From an uncultured Bacillota bacterium (GTDB lineage: Bacteria; Bacillota; Clostridia; Peptostreptococcales; Anaerovoracaceae): DNA of 64,000 nucleotides. The notes beneath the pieces are model-generated. The model searched no databases, was not told the DNA's origin, and saw only the letters and a program-made list of their open reading frames with translations. Both the position numbers and the translations under genes were made by a program. This document shows, one piece after another, positions 43,430-54,011 of the stretch. The number at the start of each line of letters is the position of its first letter. The stretch's first letter is position 1. The stretch spans positions 46,069 to 110,068 of the forward strand of contig CASFAX010000006.1 of the NCBI GenBank assembly GCA_949292945.1, given 5' to 3'.

Positions 43430-44032
43430 GTGCAGATAAAGAGATTCATAGGCGGAAGCCTTGAAAGCAACGGGTACGTTATATACAGGCGTTCCGGCGG
43501 AGAATGCTTTATCATAGATCCCGGGTATAACCCGCGGGTTTTTGTCGATTTTGTCAGAGGGGAAGGGCTCAGAGCAAAGGGGATAATACTGACACACCTT
43601 CACCACGATCACACGGGAGCTGCGCAAACCGTATCGGATTTGCTGGAGTGCCCCATCTACATGCACGAGGCTGACGCGGCGGTGTACCGGGGAAGAGTGG
43701 ACGAGACGCTGAAGGACGGCGATAAGCTGAAGCTTGAGGATGAAGTTCTGAAGATAATAAGCACGCCAGGCCATACGAAGGGAAGCATCTGCATAATGAG
43801 TGAAAAGAGCAGTGTCTGCTTCACGGGAGATACGGTTTTTGATACGGATCTCGGGAGAACCGACCTTGAGGGAGGAAGCGAAGAAGAGATGAAGGCCTCC
43901 ATAAGAGATGTTGTCGATAAATGGGATAACGACATACATATATACCCGGGTCATGACGACGGATGCACCATGAAGCAGGTGAGGAAGTACAATACGGAAT
44001 TTATCGCCATTACGGAAGGAAGGAACAGATAA
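43430..44032 (+). CDS. MBL-fold metallo-hydrolase (glyoxalase II-like)
   Basis: 200 residues of the metallo-beta-lactamase fold: the zinc motif THLHHDHTG, then STPGHTKGS, FTGDTVFDTDLGRTD and YPGHDDG. Such proteins hydrolyse thioesters such as S-lactoylglutathione or other esters. In an anaerobe without glutathione the substrate is open. GTG 43430 is chosen because AAGGGGGTG lies six bases before it; the frame extends upstream to 43331 without a better start. The HAD gene follows after three bases. Confidence 0.85.
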   Translation: MQIKRFIGGSLESNGYVIYRRSGGECFIIDPGYNPRVFVDFVRGEGLRAKGIILTHLHHDHTGAAQTVSDLLECPIYMHEADAAVYRGRVDETLKDGDKLKLEDEVLKIISTPGHTKGSICIMSEKSSVCFTGDTVFDTDLGRTDLEGGSEEEMKASIRDVVDKWDNDIHIYPGHDDGCTMKQVRKYNTEFIAITEGRNR

Positions 44033-44035
44033 AAA

Positions 44036-44875
44036 ATGAGGAAGCCTGTTAAAATGGTGGCTTTGGACCTTGACGGCACGGCGCTGGATCCTTTTGGAAG
44101 AATAACGGAAAGAGAAGAGCTGGCATTTAAAAGAGCCATGGACATGGGAGTTCACATAGTTGTGGCGACGGGAAGAGCTTTTCACTCCCTGCCCGATAAC
44201 GTGTTTTCCATAGGCGGCATAGAGTATGCCGTAACTTCCAACGGCGCTCAGGTTACGAGGCTTAAGGACAGAACTCTCATCTATGAAAACTGTATAGCGG
44301 CCGCCTCGGTGACGGAAATCGCGGATATCCTGGAAAAGGCCGGAGTGAGGGCGGAGGCCTTTACGGACGGAAGGGCGTATATAGACGTAAGCGAGTTTAA
44401 CGCCATAAAATCGGGAGAGATAAGGACAAGAGACAGCGTATACGTGCTTTCCACGAGAAATCCCGTCGATGATATTTTTGCGTTCATGAGAGAACACAGA
44501 GACAGGATAGAGAATATATCCATAAACTATCCTTCCAACGAAGCAAAAGAGAAATTTTCAAGGGTGCTTGGAGAAATTCCCGGCGTGACGGTGACTACGT
44601 CATTTGCCCTTAACAACGAAATAGGCGGAGCCACCACCAGCAAGGCGGACGGACTTTCACACCTTATGGAAAGGCTGGGGGTTACGGCGGGAGAGCTTAT
44701 GGCATGCGGGGACAGCCCCAACGACGGGGCAATGATAAGAATGGCCGAAATCGGCGTGGCTATGGGAAACGCCGATGATGCCGTGAAGGAAATGGCCGAT
44801 TACGTGACCGGAACCAACGCCGAAGACGGAGTGGCAGCGGCCATTGAGAAATTCGTACTCGGCGAAAGCATATGA
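44036..44875 (+). CDS. Cof-type HAD-IIB family phosphatase
   Basis: 279 residues. Motif I is ALDLDGTALDPFG and motif II ATGRAF. The cap domain follows, then lysine motif III in the GGATTSKADG region and motif IV ACGDSPNDGAMI with VAMGNADDAVKE. It is a soluble, Mg-dependent sugar-phosphate or cofactor phosphatase; the substrate is not predictable. It lies between the MBL hydrolase and CYTH genes with short gaps, so one transcript is likely. Confidence 0.9.
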   Translation: MRKPVKMVALDLDGTALDPFGRITEREELAFKRAMDMGVHIVVATGRAFHSLPDNVFSIGGIEYAVTSNGAQVTRLKDRTLIYENCIAAASVTEIADILEKAGVRAEAFTDGRAYIDVSEFNAIKSGEIRTRDSVYVLSTRNPVDDIFAFMREHRDRIENISINYPSNEAKEKFSRVLGEIPGVTVTTSFALNNEIGGATTSKADGLSHLMERLGVTAGELMACGDSPNDGAMIRMAEIGVAMGNADDAVKEMADYVTGTNAEDGVAAAIEKFVLGESI

Positions 44876-44892
44876 AAGGCAGGTGAGACGGA

Positions 44893-45513
44893 ATGGAGAT
44901 AGAGCTTAAATATATTCTGGAGAAAAAAGAAGATGCGGACAGAATCTTCTCAGACGGGTTCATAAGGAGCATAACCGATGAAAACTCCGAAGAGGAGAAC
45001 GACTACAGGGCCATATATTACGATACGGAGGACCGGCGTTTTTCCAGGGAGAACATGGTGCTGAGACTGAGGCAGGAAGGCAGACGGTACGTCGCCACCT
45101 TAAAGTGGAACGGGTTCAGCGATTCCGGGTTTCACCAGAGAGAAGAGATAAACGTTCCTGTGGCAGATGCCGGCCTGATGACCCATCCGACGGTGGAGGT
45201 CTTTCACCAGAGTCAGATGATAGATGAGCTGAGAAAACTTCTGGGAGACAGAAAGCTGATCCCGGTGATGGAGATGGAGTTCAGAAGAAGGCAGATGAGG
45301 CTGGATACGGGGAAATCCATATGTGAGCTTTCCGCCGACATAGGAAGGATAATATGCGGAGAAAAGACGGCGCCTGTTTCGGAGCTGGAACTGGAGCTTT
45401 ATTCGGGAAGCAGGGAGGATATGGAGGCTTTAGGAGCCATAATTTCATCTAAATTCGGCCTTAAACCGGGAGAAAAGAGTAAATTCAGACAGGGACTTGA
45501 CCTGTTGGATTAG
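44893..45513 (+). CDS. CYTH-domain protein (triphosphate tunnel enzyme)
   Basis: 206 residues starting MEIELKY, the EXEXK signature of CYTH enzymes, followed by the basic and acidic strands that build the tunnel (MVLRLRQEG, ATLKWNG, SELELELYSG, and KSKFRQGL near the end). Members hydrolyse inorganic triphosphate or thiamine triphosphate, or act as adenylate cyclases; triphosphatase activity is the likeliest for Firmicutes. It is the last gene of the operon, with a terminator right behind it. Confidence 0.85.
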   Translation: MEIELKYILEKKEDADRIFSDGFIRSITDENSEEENDYRAIYYDTEDRRFSRENMVLRLRQEGRRYVATLKWNGFSDSGFHQREEINVPVADAGLMTHPTVEVFHQSQMIDELRKLLGDRKLIPVMEMEFRRRQMRLDTGKSICELSADIGRIICGEKTAPVSELELELYSGSREDMEALGAIISSKFGLKPGEKSKFRQGLDLLD

Positions 45514-45522
45514 TTTTTTACG

Positions 45523-45550
45523 AAAAATGACTGTTTTACAGTCATTTTTC
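45523..45550 (+). terminator. Terminator after the CYTH gene
   Basis: AAAAATGACTG and CAGTCATTTTT pair perfectly (11 bp), with loop TTTTA or smaller. Confidence 0.85.
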
Positions 45551-45560
45551 TTGGTTTTTC

Positions 45561-45589
45561 TTTACTTTAGATGGGTATAAGTGTATAAT
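45561..45589 (+). promoter_or_regulatory. Promoter of tig-clpP-clpX
   Basis: TTTACT, 17-base spacer, TATAAT, 76 bases before the tig start. No CtsR- or CIRCE-like operator was recognised. Confidence 0.7.
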
Positions 45590-45665
45590 AATAGCTATTC
45601 GTGCCGTACCTGACGGACGTATTTTATCAGTATCAGTTAATCAATGCAGGAGGACATATATCTAA

Positions 45666-46997
45666 ATGAAGACTACATTTATTTCCAAGGAAAACAACGA
45701 AGTGAAGTTCAAGATGGAGTTCACCAAGGAAGAATTTAACGATGCCATAGTCGAAGCCTATAAGGCGACCAAGAACCAGTTCGTAATCGACGGTTTCAGA
45801 AGAGGAAAGGCTCCGAGAAGCATCATCGAGAAGCACTACGGAGAGGGAGTGTTCTTTGAGGACGCCATAAACAGCATGCTGGACATGGGATATCCGCAGG
45901 CAATAAAGGAGCTGGAGCTTGAAGTAATAGACAGACCTAACATGGACTTTGAGGAAATCGCCAAGGATAAGGACGTTGTGGTTAACGTTACCGTTGCCGT
46001 ATACCCTGTGGTAGAGGTTAAGGACTATATGGGAGTCGAGGTGGAGCAGCCTGAGTTTACGGCTGACGAAGCCGATGCGGATAAAGAGCTTGAGTCCATG
46101 AGAAAGAGAAACGCACGCATGATCGTGGCAGAAAGAGCTGCTGAAGACGGAGATACGGTTATTCTGGACTATGCAGGCTTTGTAGGAGACGATCAGTTCG
46201 AAGGCGGCACTGCGGAGAGCCAGGAGCTGAAGCTCGGTTCCGGAATGTTCATCCCGGGATTTGAGGAGCAGCTGGTAGGCGTTAAGGCAGGGGAGCAGAA
46301 GGACGTAAAGGTTACATTCCCTGAGGAATACCACGCAGAGAACCTTGCAGGAAAGGACGCAGTATTCCACTGCACCGTTCACGAGGTAAAGGAAGAGCAG
46401 CTTCCTGACCTTGACGACGAGTTCGCAAAGGACGTAAGCGAATACGACACTCTTAAGGAACTCAGAGATTCCATCGTTGAGAGAAACGAGAAGATGGCTG
46501 CTGATCGTTCCGTAAACGCAGGCAAGGATGCCGTTATAAAGAAGGTTTACGAGATGAACAAGCCTGAAGTTCCTCGCGTAATGGTAGAAGACGAGATGGA
46601 CAGAATGATGCAGGAGATAGATCAGGAGCTGAGATATCAGGGAATGAACCTTCAGCAGTACCTGGGCTTCATCGGTCAGGACTACAATGCATTCAGAGAG
46701 GACGCCAGAGAGAACGCTACCGAGAAGGTGGGAACCAGACTGGTGCTCATGTCCATAGTGGATGCTGAAAACGTTGAAATAAATGATGATGAGCTTGAGG
46801 CAGAGCTTAAGAACCTTGCAGAGGCATATAAGAGTGACGTTGACAAGGTGAAGGAGATGATCGGCGAAGACGGCATGGTTTACTTCAAGAAGGACATGCA
46901 GCTTAAGAAGGTCATAGATCTCCTCTACGATAACGCCAAAGTCAGCAAGGTTAAGCCGGAAGAAATCAAGCCGGAAGTAACCGAGGTGGAGAAATAA
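45666..46997 (+). CDS. tig: Trigger factor
   Basis: 443 residues. The N-terminal ribosome-binding domain contains [17 protein letters not shown], where relatives have the ribosome-docking loop. A FKBP-type peptidyl-prolyl isomerase domain (about 160-240; [34 protein letters not shown]) and the long helical C-terminal chaperone arms follow. It binds nascent chains at the ribosome exit. AGGAGG lies before the start. The stop codon overlaps the clpP start. Confidence 0.96.
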   Translation: MKTTFISKENNEVKFKMEFTKEEFNDAIVEAYKATKNQFVIDGFRRGKAPRSIIEKHYGEGVFFEDAINSMLDMGYPQAIKELELEVIDRPNMDFEEIAKDKDVVVNVTVAVYPVVEVKDYMGVEVEQPEFTADEADADKELESMRKRNARMIVAERAAEDGDTVILDYAGFVGDDQFEGGTAESQELKLGSGMFIPGFEEQLVGVKAGEQKDVKVTFPEEYHAENLAGKDAVFHCTVHEVKEEQLPDLDDEFAKDVSEYDTLKELRDSIVERNEKMAADRSVNAGKDAVIKKVYEMNKPEVPRVMVEDEMDRMMQEIDQELRYQGMNLQQYLGFIGQDYNAFREDARENATEKVGTRLVLMSIVDAENVEINDDELEAELKNLAEAYKSDVDKVKEMIGEDGMVYFKKDMQLKKVIDLLYDNAKVSKVKPEEIKPEVTEVEK

Positions 46998-47578
46998 TGG
47001 CACTTGTACCATATGTAATAGAGCAGACTGGGATGGGAGAAAGATCCTACGACATATATTCCAGGCTGCTTAAGGACAGGATAATCTTTCTGGATCAGGA
47101 GATAGACGACCACGTGGCCAGCCTGGTGGTAGCTCAGCTCCTCTTCCTGGAAGCGGAAGATCCTGACAAGGACATATGCATATATATAAACAGCCCCGGC
47201 GGATCCGTTACCGCCGGCATGGCTATTTACGACACTATGAAATACATAAAGCCTGACGTGTCCACCATCTGCGTTGGCCTTGCCGCCAGCATGGGAGCAT
47301 TCCTCCTCTCTTCGGGAACGAAGGGAAAGAGATTCGCTCTTCCGAACGCAGAGGTGATGATCCATCAGCCCCTGGGAGGAGCCAGAGGTCAGGCTTCCGA
47401 TATAAAGATTCACGCCGAGTGGATTCTGAGAACTAAGGAAAACCTTAACAGAATACTGAGCGAGAACACGGGAAAGCCTCTCGATGTCATAGAAGTGGAT
47501 ACGGACAGGGATAATTTCATGTCCGCTGCCGAGGCCTGCGAATACGGCCTCATAGACAGGGTAATAGAGAGAAGATAG
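46997..47578 (+). CDS. clpP: ATP-dependent Clp protease proteolytic subunit
   Basis: 193 residues. Catalytic Ser98 ([11 protein letters not shown]), His123 ([12 protein letters not shown]) and Asp172 ([11 protein letters not shown]) are in place, as is [10 protein letters not shown]. It forms the double-ring peptidase working with ClpX, whose gene follows 19 bases later. Its start shares bases with the tig stop (TAATG). Confidence 0.97.
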   Translation: MALVPYVIEQTGMGERSYDIYSRLLKDRIIFLDQEIDDHVASLVVAQLLFLEAEDPDKDICIYINSPGGSVTAGMAIYDTMKYIKPDVSTICVGLAASMGAFLLSSGTKGKRFALPNAEVMIHQPLGGARGQASDIKIHAEWILRTKENLNRILSENTGKPLDVIEVDTDRDNFMSAAEACEYGLIDRVIERR

Positions 47579-47597
47579 AAGAAAGGGGGAAGTGGAT

Positions 47598-48857
47598 ATG
47601 ACAGACGGAAACGAAATCAGACACGAGCTTCGCTGCTCATTTTGCGGCAAGCCTCAGAGCCAGGTGAGAAGGCTCATCGCAGGCCCTGACGTGTACATAT
47701 GCGACGAGTGCGTGGAGATGTGCATGGACATAATCAGCGAGGCTCTTAAAGAAGATAAGAAGCAGGCGGATACGGAATACGAGCTGCCTAAGCCAAAGGA
47801 TATATTCGGCTTCCTTTCCGATTACGTAATAGGACAGGACGAGGCGAAGAAAACTCTGGCAGTGGCTGTTTATAACCACTATAAGAGGATAAACGGCCTT
47901 CAGCAGGCAGGCGGAGACGACGTGGAACTTCAGAAGAGCAACATCGTCATGATAGGGCCTACAGGTTCGGGAAAGACTCTTCTCGCCCAGTCCCTTGCAA
48001 AGATACTGGACGTACCTTTTGCTATAGCCGACGCCACGGCCTTAACCGAAGCCGGATACGTGGGCGAAGACGTTGAGAACATCCTGTTAAGGCTTCTTCA
48101 GGCTGCCGACTGGGATATAGAAAAGGCCCAGAAGGGTATAATATACGTGGACGAAATCGACAAAATCGCCAGAAAGTCGGAAAACCCGTCCATTACCAGG
48201 GACGTAAGCGGCGAAGGCGTTCAGCAGGCGCTCCTTAAGATTCTTGAGGGCACCGTTGCCAACGTTCCTCCTCAGGGGGGAAGAAAGCATCCTCATCAGG
48301 AGTTCATACCTTTTGACACCACCAACGTGTTGTTCATCTGCGGCGGAGCCTTCTCCGGCCTTGATAAGATAATACAGAGGCGGCAGGGTGAAAAGGTCAT
48401 AGGATTCAACTCCGACGTGAAGCCTAAAGCCGCAGAGGAAAAGGCGATTTTAAAGGACGTGCGTCCTGAGGACCTTCTGAAGTTCGGCCTCATTCCGGAG
48501 TTCATCGGAAGACTTCCTGTCATAGTGACTCTCGACGAGCTGGACGAGGATGCTCTGGTTCGAATAATGAAAGAACCTAAGAACGCTCTGGTAAAGCAGT
48601 ATAAGAAACTTTTCGAGCTTGACGGCGTGGAGCTTTCCGTAAGCGATGAAGCGGTGAGAGCCATAGCTAGAAAGGCTATCGAGAGAAAGACGGGAGCCAG
48701 AGGCCTTCGCAGCATATTCGAGAAGGCCATGAACGATATTATGTACGAGATACCGTCTAGAAACGACGTGACAAAGTGCATAGTGACGAAGGACACCATC
48801 GAAAAGGGAAGACAGCCTAAGCTCATATCGGAGCAGCTGCCGGAGAAGTGTTCGTAA
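47598..48857 (+). CDS. clpX: ATP-dependent Clp protease unfoldase ClpX
   Basis: 419 residues. The N-terminal zinc-binding domain is present (CSFCGKPQ...CDECVEMC). The AAA+ module has Walker A GPTGSGKT (about residue 120), Walker [10 protein letters not shown] and sensor/arginine-finger segments. ATG 47598 is chosen over GTG 47592 because AAGGGGGA precedes it by seven bases. It feeds substrates to ClpP. Confidence 0.97.
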   Translation: MTDGNEIRHELRCSFCGKPQSQVRRLIAGPDVYICDECVEMCMDIISEALKEDKKQADTEYELPKPKDIFGFLSDYVIGQDEAKKTLAVAVYNHYKRINGLQQAGGDDVELQKSNIVMIGPTGSGKTLLAQSLAKILDVPFAIADATALTEAGYVGEDVENILLRLLQAADWDIEKAQKGIIYVDEIDKIARKSENPSITRDVSGEGVQQALLKILEGTVANVPPQGGRKHPHQEFIPFDTTNVLFICGGAFSGLDKIIQRRQGEKVIGFNSDVKPKAAEEKAILKDVRPEDLLKFGLIPEFIGRLPVIVTLDELDEDALVRIMKEPKNALVKQYKKLFELDGVELSVSDEAVRAIARKAIERKTGARGLRSIFEKAMNDIMYEIPSRNDVTKCIVTKDTIEKGRQPKLISEQLPEKCS

Positions 48858-48968
48858 AGTGAATAACGGGCGTAAGCCCTTTTGACGGGAAGCGGCTTAA
48901 TGTCGCTCCTTGTCATATATTGCAGGCGGATTTACCGCTTTGCGCAAAATCAGAAAGGAGGGAAAATC

Positions 48969-51443
48969 GTGGGTGACGATATTAAAAAAGTTTTTGAGAG
49001 AATAGAAGACGCTCTCAAGGACACGGGGAGAGATTACATGGAGAAAAACGCACCTGAGCCGGAAAACGAGGATTCGGTGGACAAAATCATAGACGGCATG
49101 GTGGACTGGGCTTCCGAAAAAGTCTACCCCTGCGTACCGCTGAGAGGGGTTACCATATTTCCAAACACAGTCATTCATTTTGATATAGGAAGGGATAAAT
49201 CCATAAAGGCCCTGGAAAGCGCCATGGCCAGGGATAAAATCCTCTTCGTGACGAGCCAGAAGGACGATAACATACTCATACCTACGTTTGACGACTTGTA
49301 CAGCCTGGGAACCGTAGTGAGAGTAAAGCAGATGCTTAAGATAAACGGCGATGCGGTGAGAGTGCTGGTGGAGGGACTTACCAGAGCCAGAATAAAGGAG
49401 CCGAGGACAGAGGAAAGCTTCATGACATGCACCCTGACGGAAATTCCTGAGGCCATAGATGACGCCGGACTTACCGTAGAGGAAAAGGCAGCCGTAAGGA
49501 TGGCAAGGGATCTCTTCATAGAGTACGCAGCTCTGACGGGACGGATTTCAGACGATATGGTGGATAAGATCGTATCGACGGTGGATCCGGGAAAGTTCTG
49601 CGACAAAGCCGCCAGCGAGCTTGCAGTGACTACGGCAGTAAAACAGCAGCTTCTCGATTCCTTCCCGTTCGGGGAGAGAATTCAGCTTCTGGTAAAGACT
49701 CTGACGGAAGAAAACCAGATAGCCGTTATGGAGAAGCAGCTTAACCAGAAGGTAAAGGAAAACGTAGACACGAACCAGAGGGAATACTTCCTGAAGGAGA
49801 GGATGAAAGCCATTCAGGAGGAGCTGGGAGCAGACGAAGATCCGACTGAGGAGGCCGAACAGTGGCTGAAGAAGCTTAACGAGCTTAAGCTGGAGGAAAC
49901 CACAGACGAGAAGATAAGAAAAGAGATAAACAGGTTCACAAAGATGATGCCGTCCTCAGCTGAGAGCAGCGTCATAAGGACCTATGTGGAGACTCTTCTG
50001 GATCTTCCGTGGAACACAGCATCAAAGCTTAACACCAACCTGAAGAAGGCCGAAAGGATTCTGGAAAAGGAGCACTACGGCCTTAAGAAGGTAAAGGAGA
50101 GAATAATAGAGTATCTGGCAGTTGTTCACCTTGCCAAGGAACTTAAGGGACCTATTATCTGTCTCGTAGGCCCTCCGGGAGTGGGAAAGACTTCTATCGC
50201 AAAATCGGTAGCCAACGCAACGGGAAGGAAGTTCATAAGGATGAGCCTTGGCGGCGTGAGAGACGAAGCCGAAATAAGAGGCCACAGGAGAACGTATATA
50301 GGCGCTATTCCTGGAAGAATCATAACGGGCATAAGGGAAGCGGGGGTTAACAACCCAGTATTCCTCTTCGATGAGATAGACAAGATAGGCGCTGATTTCA
50401 AGGGCGACCCTTCATCGGCTCTCCTCGAAGTACTGGACCCGGAGCAGAATAAGACGTTTACTGACCACTATCTTGAAGTGCCTTTTGACCTTTCCAAGGT
50501 TCTCTTCATAACCACGGCCAACGCCGTTGACACCATTCCGCGTCCTCTCCTTGACAGGATGGAAGTCATAGAAGTGGACGGCTACACTGAAGAGGACAAG
50601 GTGAAAATCGCTCAGAACTACCTGATTCCTAAGCAGGTAAAGGAGCACGGCCTTAAGAAGGACAGCGTTAAGATATCGGAAAACGCTCTCAGGGATATAA
50701 TAAACTACTACACCAGAGAGTCGGGTGTGAGAAATCTGGAGAGGGAGATAGCTTCCATCTGCCGAAAGACGGCAAGGCGCATAGTCACTACCAAGACGAA
50801 GAGCGCATCGGTCACACCGAAGAATCTGGAAAAATATCTCGGAAAGAAGAGGTTCCACTACGACGTTGTGGAAGGAAAGAGCGAAATCGGGGTGGTAACC
50901 GGTATGGCGTGGACTTCTGTAGGCGGCGATACCCTTTCCATAGAGGCCGCAATCCTTCCGGGAAGCGGCAAGGTGTCCCTGACAGGTCAGCTTGGCGACG
51001 TTATGCAGGAGTCTGCAAAAGCAGGTATCAGCTACGTGAGATCCGTTGCGGATAAGCTGGGAATAGAGGAAGATTTCTATAAGAAATACGACCTTCACAT
51101 TCACGTTCCCGAAGGAGCCGTTCCAAAGGACGGCCCGTCGGCAGGAGTGACCATGTTTACAGCCGTGGTATCTGCCCTTACAAAGGTTCCGGTGAGAAAG
51201 GACGTGGCTATGACAGGGGAGATAACCCTTCGCGGCAAGGTTCTTCCTGTAGGCGGAATAAGGGAAAAGGTACTCGCAGCTCACAGGGCCGGGGCCAGAA
51301 CCATCCTTCTTCCTGAGGAGAACATGAAGGACGTGGAGGAAATACCTGCTTCCGTGAGAAAGCAGCTGAAATTCGTGCCTCTGAAGACAGCTTTTGACGC
51401 CCTTGACGAGGCCCTGGACAGGAGAGAAAATGCAGATAGTTAA
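48969..51443 (+). CDS. lon: ATP-dependent protease Lon
   Basis: 824 residues: N-terminal LON substrate-binding domain ([14 protein letters not shown]), AAA+ domain with Walker A GPPGVGKT (about residue 400), and the C-terminal protease domain. Catalytic Ser lies in [11 protein letters not shown] (about 722) and Lys in [14 protein letters not shown] (about 766). The GTG at 48969 follows AAGGAGGG by seven bases; the frame is open back to 48882 but without a site. The next gene overlaps its end by 14 bases. Confidence 0.95.
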   Translation: MGDDIKKVFERIEDALKDTGRDYMEKNAPEPENEDSVDKIIDGMVDWASEKVYPCVPLRGVTIFPNTVIHFDIGRDKSIKALESAMARDKILFVTSQKDDNILIPTFDDLYSLGTVVRVKQMLKINGDAVRVLVEGLTRARIKEPRTEESFMTCTLTEIPEAIDDAGLTVEEKAAVRMARDLFIEYAALTGRISDDMVDKIVSTVDPGKFCDKAASELAVTTAVKQQLLDSFPFGERIQLLVKTLTEENQIAVMEKQLNQKVKENVDTNQREYFLKERMKAIQEELGADEDPTEEAEQWLKKLNELKLEETTDEKIRKEINRFTKMMPSSAESSVIRTYVETLLDLPWNTASKLNTNLKKAERILEKEHYGLKKVKERIIEYLAVVHLAKELKGPIICLVGPPGVGKTSIAKSVANATGRKFIRMSLGGVRDEAEIRGHRRTYIGAIPGRIITGIREAGVNNPVFLFDEIDKIGADFKGDPSSALLEVLDPEQNKTFTDHYLEVPFDLSKVLFITTANAVDTIPRPLLDRMEVIEVDGYTEEDKVKIAQNYLIPKQVKEHGLKKDSVKISENALRDIINYYTRESGVRNLEREIASICRKTARRIVTTKTKSASVTPKNLEKYLGKKRFHYDVVEGKSEIGVVTGMAWTSVGGDTLSIEAAILPGSGKVSLTGQLGDVMQESAKAGISYVRSVADKLGIEEDFYKKYDLHIHVPEGAVPKDGPSAGVTMFTAVVSALTKVPVRKDVAMTGEITLRGKVLPVGGIREKVLAAHRAGARTILLPEENMKDVEEIPASVRKQLKFVPLKTAFDALDEALDRRENADS

Positions 51444-52038
51444 ATCGGAACTTCAGGCCGTCGCGGTAAAGCCGAGCCAGTACCCTTCGGACGGTCTGCC
51501 GGAAATCGCCTTTGCGGGAAGATCTAACGTGGGAAAAAGCTCACTTCTCAACCTTCTTACCGGGCGAAAGAGCCTTGCAAGGGTCAGCGCCAATCCGGGA
51601 AAGACCAGGACTATAAACTTCTATCTGGTAAACGACTCTTTTCGCATAGTAGACCTTCCCGGATACGGATACGCAAAGGCGGCAAAGTCCGTGACGGAAA
51701 GCTGGGGGCAGATGATGGAAAGCTATCTTTCCGGAAGAGAGGAACTTCTCAAGGTCATACAGCTGGTGGATATACGCCATGAACCTACTGCCCAGGACGT
51801 TCAGATGTACGAGTACCTGAGGCATTACGGCCTCGACGGAATAGTGGCGGCGACAAAGGCTGACAAGATTTCCGGCGGACAGCGGGCAAAGTGCATAAGC
51901 GCCATAAGAAAGAAGCTTAAGCTGGGACCGGAAGGTCTGGTAATTCCGGTGTCCTCCCTTAAGAAGACAGGAAACGACGTTCTTCTCAGCTGTATAGAAG
52001 AACTCCTTGAAGGCGGCAAATTCACGGACGGTGAATAG
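51430..52038 (+). CDS. ysxC: Ribosome biogenesis GTPase YsxC/EngB
   Basis: 202 residues. GTPase motifs GRSNVGKSSLLN (G1), DLPGYGYAK (G3), ATKADKIS (G4) and PVSSLKK (G5) are present. It helps assemble the 50S subunit and is essential in many Firmicutes. ATG 51430 follows AGGAGAG and overlaps the end of lon, the standard lon-ysxC order. Confidence 0.94.
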   Translation: MQIVKSELQAVAVKPSQYPSDGLPEIAFAGRSNVGKSSLLNLLTGRKSLARVSANPGKTRTINFYLVNDSFRIVDLPGYGYAKAAKSVTESWGQMMESYLSGREELLKVIQLVDIRHEPTAQDVQMYEYLRHYGLDGIVAATKADKISGGQRAKCISAIRKKLKLGPEGLVIPVSSLKKTGNDVLLSCIEELLEGGKFTDGE

Positions 52039-52076
52039 AGGAAAGCAAAGCTTACCTAATTCTTTAAAAAAATCCG

Positions 52077-52105
52077 TGACAGGAAAGGGCCTGCGGGTGT
52101 AAAAT
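52077..52105 (+). promoter_or_regulatory. Possible promoter of hpt
   Basis: GTGACA, 18-base spacer, TAAAAT, 27 bases before the hpt start. Confidence 0.45.
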
Positions 52106-52131
52106 CTAATGTGAGAACGGAGGAAAACCGG

Positions 52132-52656
52132 ATGGAAAATACCGTAGGAAAGATTCTCTACACCAGAGAAGAAATAGAAAAGAGGGCGAAGGAGCTGGGA
52201 CAGCAGATTTCCGAGGATTACGCCGGAGAGGAGCTCATACTTCTCGGCACCCTTAAGGGCGCTGTTATGTGGATGGCTGACATCATGAAGGAGATAACTC
52301 TCGATACGAAGATAGACTTCATAGCGGCCAGCAGCTACGGCTCGGGAACTTCCAGCAGCGGAGTTGTCAAGATTACCAAGGACGTCGACATGGACCTCTA
52401 CCATAAAAACGTGCTCATAGTGGAGGACATAGTGGACACTGGAACCACCCTGAAGTTTCTGAAGGAATACCTTGAGGACAGAAATCCTAAGAGTGTGAAG
52501 ATATGCACGCTACTGGACAAGCCGTCCAGGAGAAAGGCGGAAGTCTATGCGGATTACATAGGATTTACCGTCGATGACTTATTCGTCATAGGCTACGGCC
52601 TCGATTACGACCAGAAATACAGAAACCTGCCGTACGTGGGTTATCTGGAAAATTAG
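52132..52656 (+). CDS. hpt: Hypoxanthine phosphoribosyltransferase
   Basis: 174 residues. The PRPP-binding loop VLIVEDIVDTGTTL is clear, along with LLGTLKGAVMWMADI and the flexible-loop SSYGSGTSSSG. It salvages hypoxanthine and probably guanine to IMP and GMP. ATG 52132 follows ACGGAGGAAA. In many Firmicutes ftsH follows hpt; here pduL does instead. Confidence 0.94.
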   Translation: MENTVGKILYTREEIEKRAKELGQQISEDYAGEELILLGTLKGAVMWMADIMKEITLDTKIDFIAASSYGSGTSSSGVVKITKDVDMDLYHKNVLIVEDIVDTGTTLKFLKEYLEDRNPKSVKICTLLDKPSRRKAEVYADYIGFTVDDLFVIGYGLDYDQKYRNLPYVGYLEN

Positions 52657-52687
52657 AATATATTTCAAAGGAAAGAAGGAGATAGAA

Positions 52688-53260
52688 ATGGGTTACAAAG
52701 TGCCAATCGGAATTTCTAACAAACACGTACATTTAAGCCAGGAGCACCTGGAGATACTTTTCGGAAAAGGACATGAGCTTACTCCGACAAAGCCTTTAAA
52801 GCAGCCTAACCAGTTTGCGGCAGAGGAGAAGGTGGATATCGTAGGACCTAAGAGAACCCTCACCGGCATAAGAGTTCTGGGCCCTGTAAGAGCTGAGACT
52901 CAGGTTGAGCTGGCGCTGACCGATGCCAGAACCATAGGAATTGCCGCTCCTGTAAGGGAGTCCGGAAAGCTTGAAGGAACCCCGGGATGCAAGCTTATAG
53001 GACCTTGCGGAGAAATCGAGATTGACCACGGCGTAATAGCAGCTCTCCGTCACGTTCACTTAAACGACGAGCAGGCAGCTGAAGCAGGCGTTAAGGACGG
53101 AGAAATGGTAAGCATCAGAATCGGAGGAGAGAGAGGTCTCGTATTCGAAAACGTTCTTGCCAGAGTCGGCTCCAAGCACTTCAGAGAGGTGCATCTTGAC
53201 ACAGACGAAGGAAATGCAGCAGGCTGCGGAAACGACACCGAATGTGAGATAATTAAATAG
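52688..53260 (+). CDS. pduL: Phosphate acyltransferase PduL
   Basis: 190 residues with the two zinc-binding HxH motifs of PduL (ISNKHVHLS and LRHVHLN) and full family length. No N-terminal microcompartment-targeting helix is seen, since the protein begins directly with the core, so it is probably a cytosolic form. It interconverts acyl-CoA and acyl-phosphate (acetyl or propionyl), linking the fermentation to ATP formation via an acyl kinase encoded elsewhere. It is followed by a terminator. Confidence 0.93.
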   Translation: MGYKVPIGISNKHVHLSQEHLEILFGKGHELTPTKPLKQPNQFAAEEKVDIVGPKRTLTGIRVLGPVRAETQVELALTDARTIGIAAPVRESGKLEGTPGCKLIGPCGEIEIDHGVIAALRHVHLNDEQAAEAGVKDGEMVSIRIGGERGLVFENVLARVGSKHFREVHLDTDEGNAAGCGNDTECEIIK

Positions 53261-53275
53261 ACGCACTTTAAACGG

Positions 53276-53309
53276 TGGGGCTGTGCCTTTATAGTGCAGC
53301 CCCATTTTG
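53276..53309 (+). terminator. Terminator after pduL
   Basis: TGGGGCTG and CAGCCCCA pair (8 bp), followed by TTTTGG. Confidence 0.75.
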
Positions 53310-53328
53310 GATATACAGGAGGAAACAC

Positions 53329-53988
53329 ATGAGAAAGTTCAACTATGCGTCGTCCGTCCTCGTAGTTATATTCATTCCCTTAATGATAGTGATTTTAAGT
53401 TCCAACCTCGTCCTCAGGCTGTCTGAAACGTACGTTTACCACTTTAACGACAGCAGGGCGGCGTCAGGACTTGCATATAACGTGACCGGTTCCGAGTTTG
53501 CAGACGAAATCGCCGGTTACTGGTCGTCCTTCGGCGGAGAGTTTCAGGTTTACGACGATAACGGAAACTTTAAGGATCCCATATTCGACGATAATGAAGT
53601 AGCGGCCATGGCGAAAGCCAAAAACGTCATAAACCTTCACCTTTTGTCGGGTCTGGTATCGGCGGTACTGGGAATAGGGTTTTACACATACCTTTACAGA
53701 AAGGGATACAGGAAGGCTCTGAGAAAGCGGGGATTTCTCGCATCGGTAATCACTGCCGCCCTCATAATAGTGCAGGATATTCTCATCGCCACGGGACGGT
53801 TCAGAGCTGCCCTTTACAGCACGTTCATAGGAGTTTCCCTGGATGAGGACTCTCCTCTCGTAACCCTTCTAGGAAGTCCTTTTTACAAGACTTTCATAAT
53901 ATTTTCGAACGTGCTAGGTATTGCCATGTTAGGCATTTTCATATATGTACACTTTAATCTCACTAAAGAGAAGAGAATTTTTTACTGA
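53329..53988 (+). CDS. Integral membrane protein, DUF1461/TIGR01906-like
   Basis: 219 residues. Four hydrophobic helices (near residues 8-30, 100-122, 135-155 and 190-212) surround an extracytoplasmic domain between the first two. The arrangement and the segment NVINLHLLSGLVSAVLG are similar to the DUF1461 membrane family, but the match is weak. AGGAGGAAAC precedes ATG 53329. It has no clear functional link to the DJ-1 gene behind it. Confidence 0.55.
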   Translation: MRKFNYASSVLVVIFIPLMIVILSSNLVLRLSETYVYHFNDSRAASGLAYNVTGSEFADEIAGYWSSFGGEFQVYDDNGNFKDPIFDDNEVAAMAKAKNVINLHLLSGLVSAVLGIGFYTYLYRKGYRKALRKRGFLASVITAALIIVQDILIATGRFRAALYSTFIGVSLDEDSPLVTLLGSPFYKTFIIFSNVLGIAMLGIFIYVHFNLTKEKRIFY

Positions 53989-54011
53989 TAACTGATATTG
54001 GGAGAGAAAGA

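Noticed and set aside
45633..47012. Long open frame (459 codons) on the minus strand opposite tig
   Set aside because: It mirrors the codon pattern of tig, has no ribosome binding site and no recognisable domain. Similar antisense frames opposite pnp (30943-32022) and ppdK (61323-62804) are rejected for the same reason.
48865..48884. Small GGGC-GTAA-GCCC hairpin between clpX and lon as a terminator
   Set aside because: A 4-bp stem is too weak to call; clpX-lon may be one transcript.
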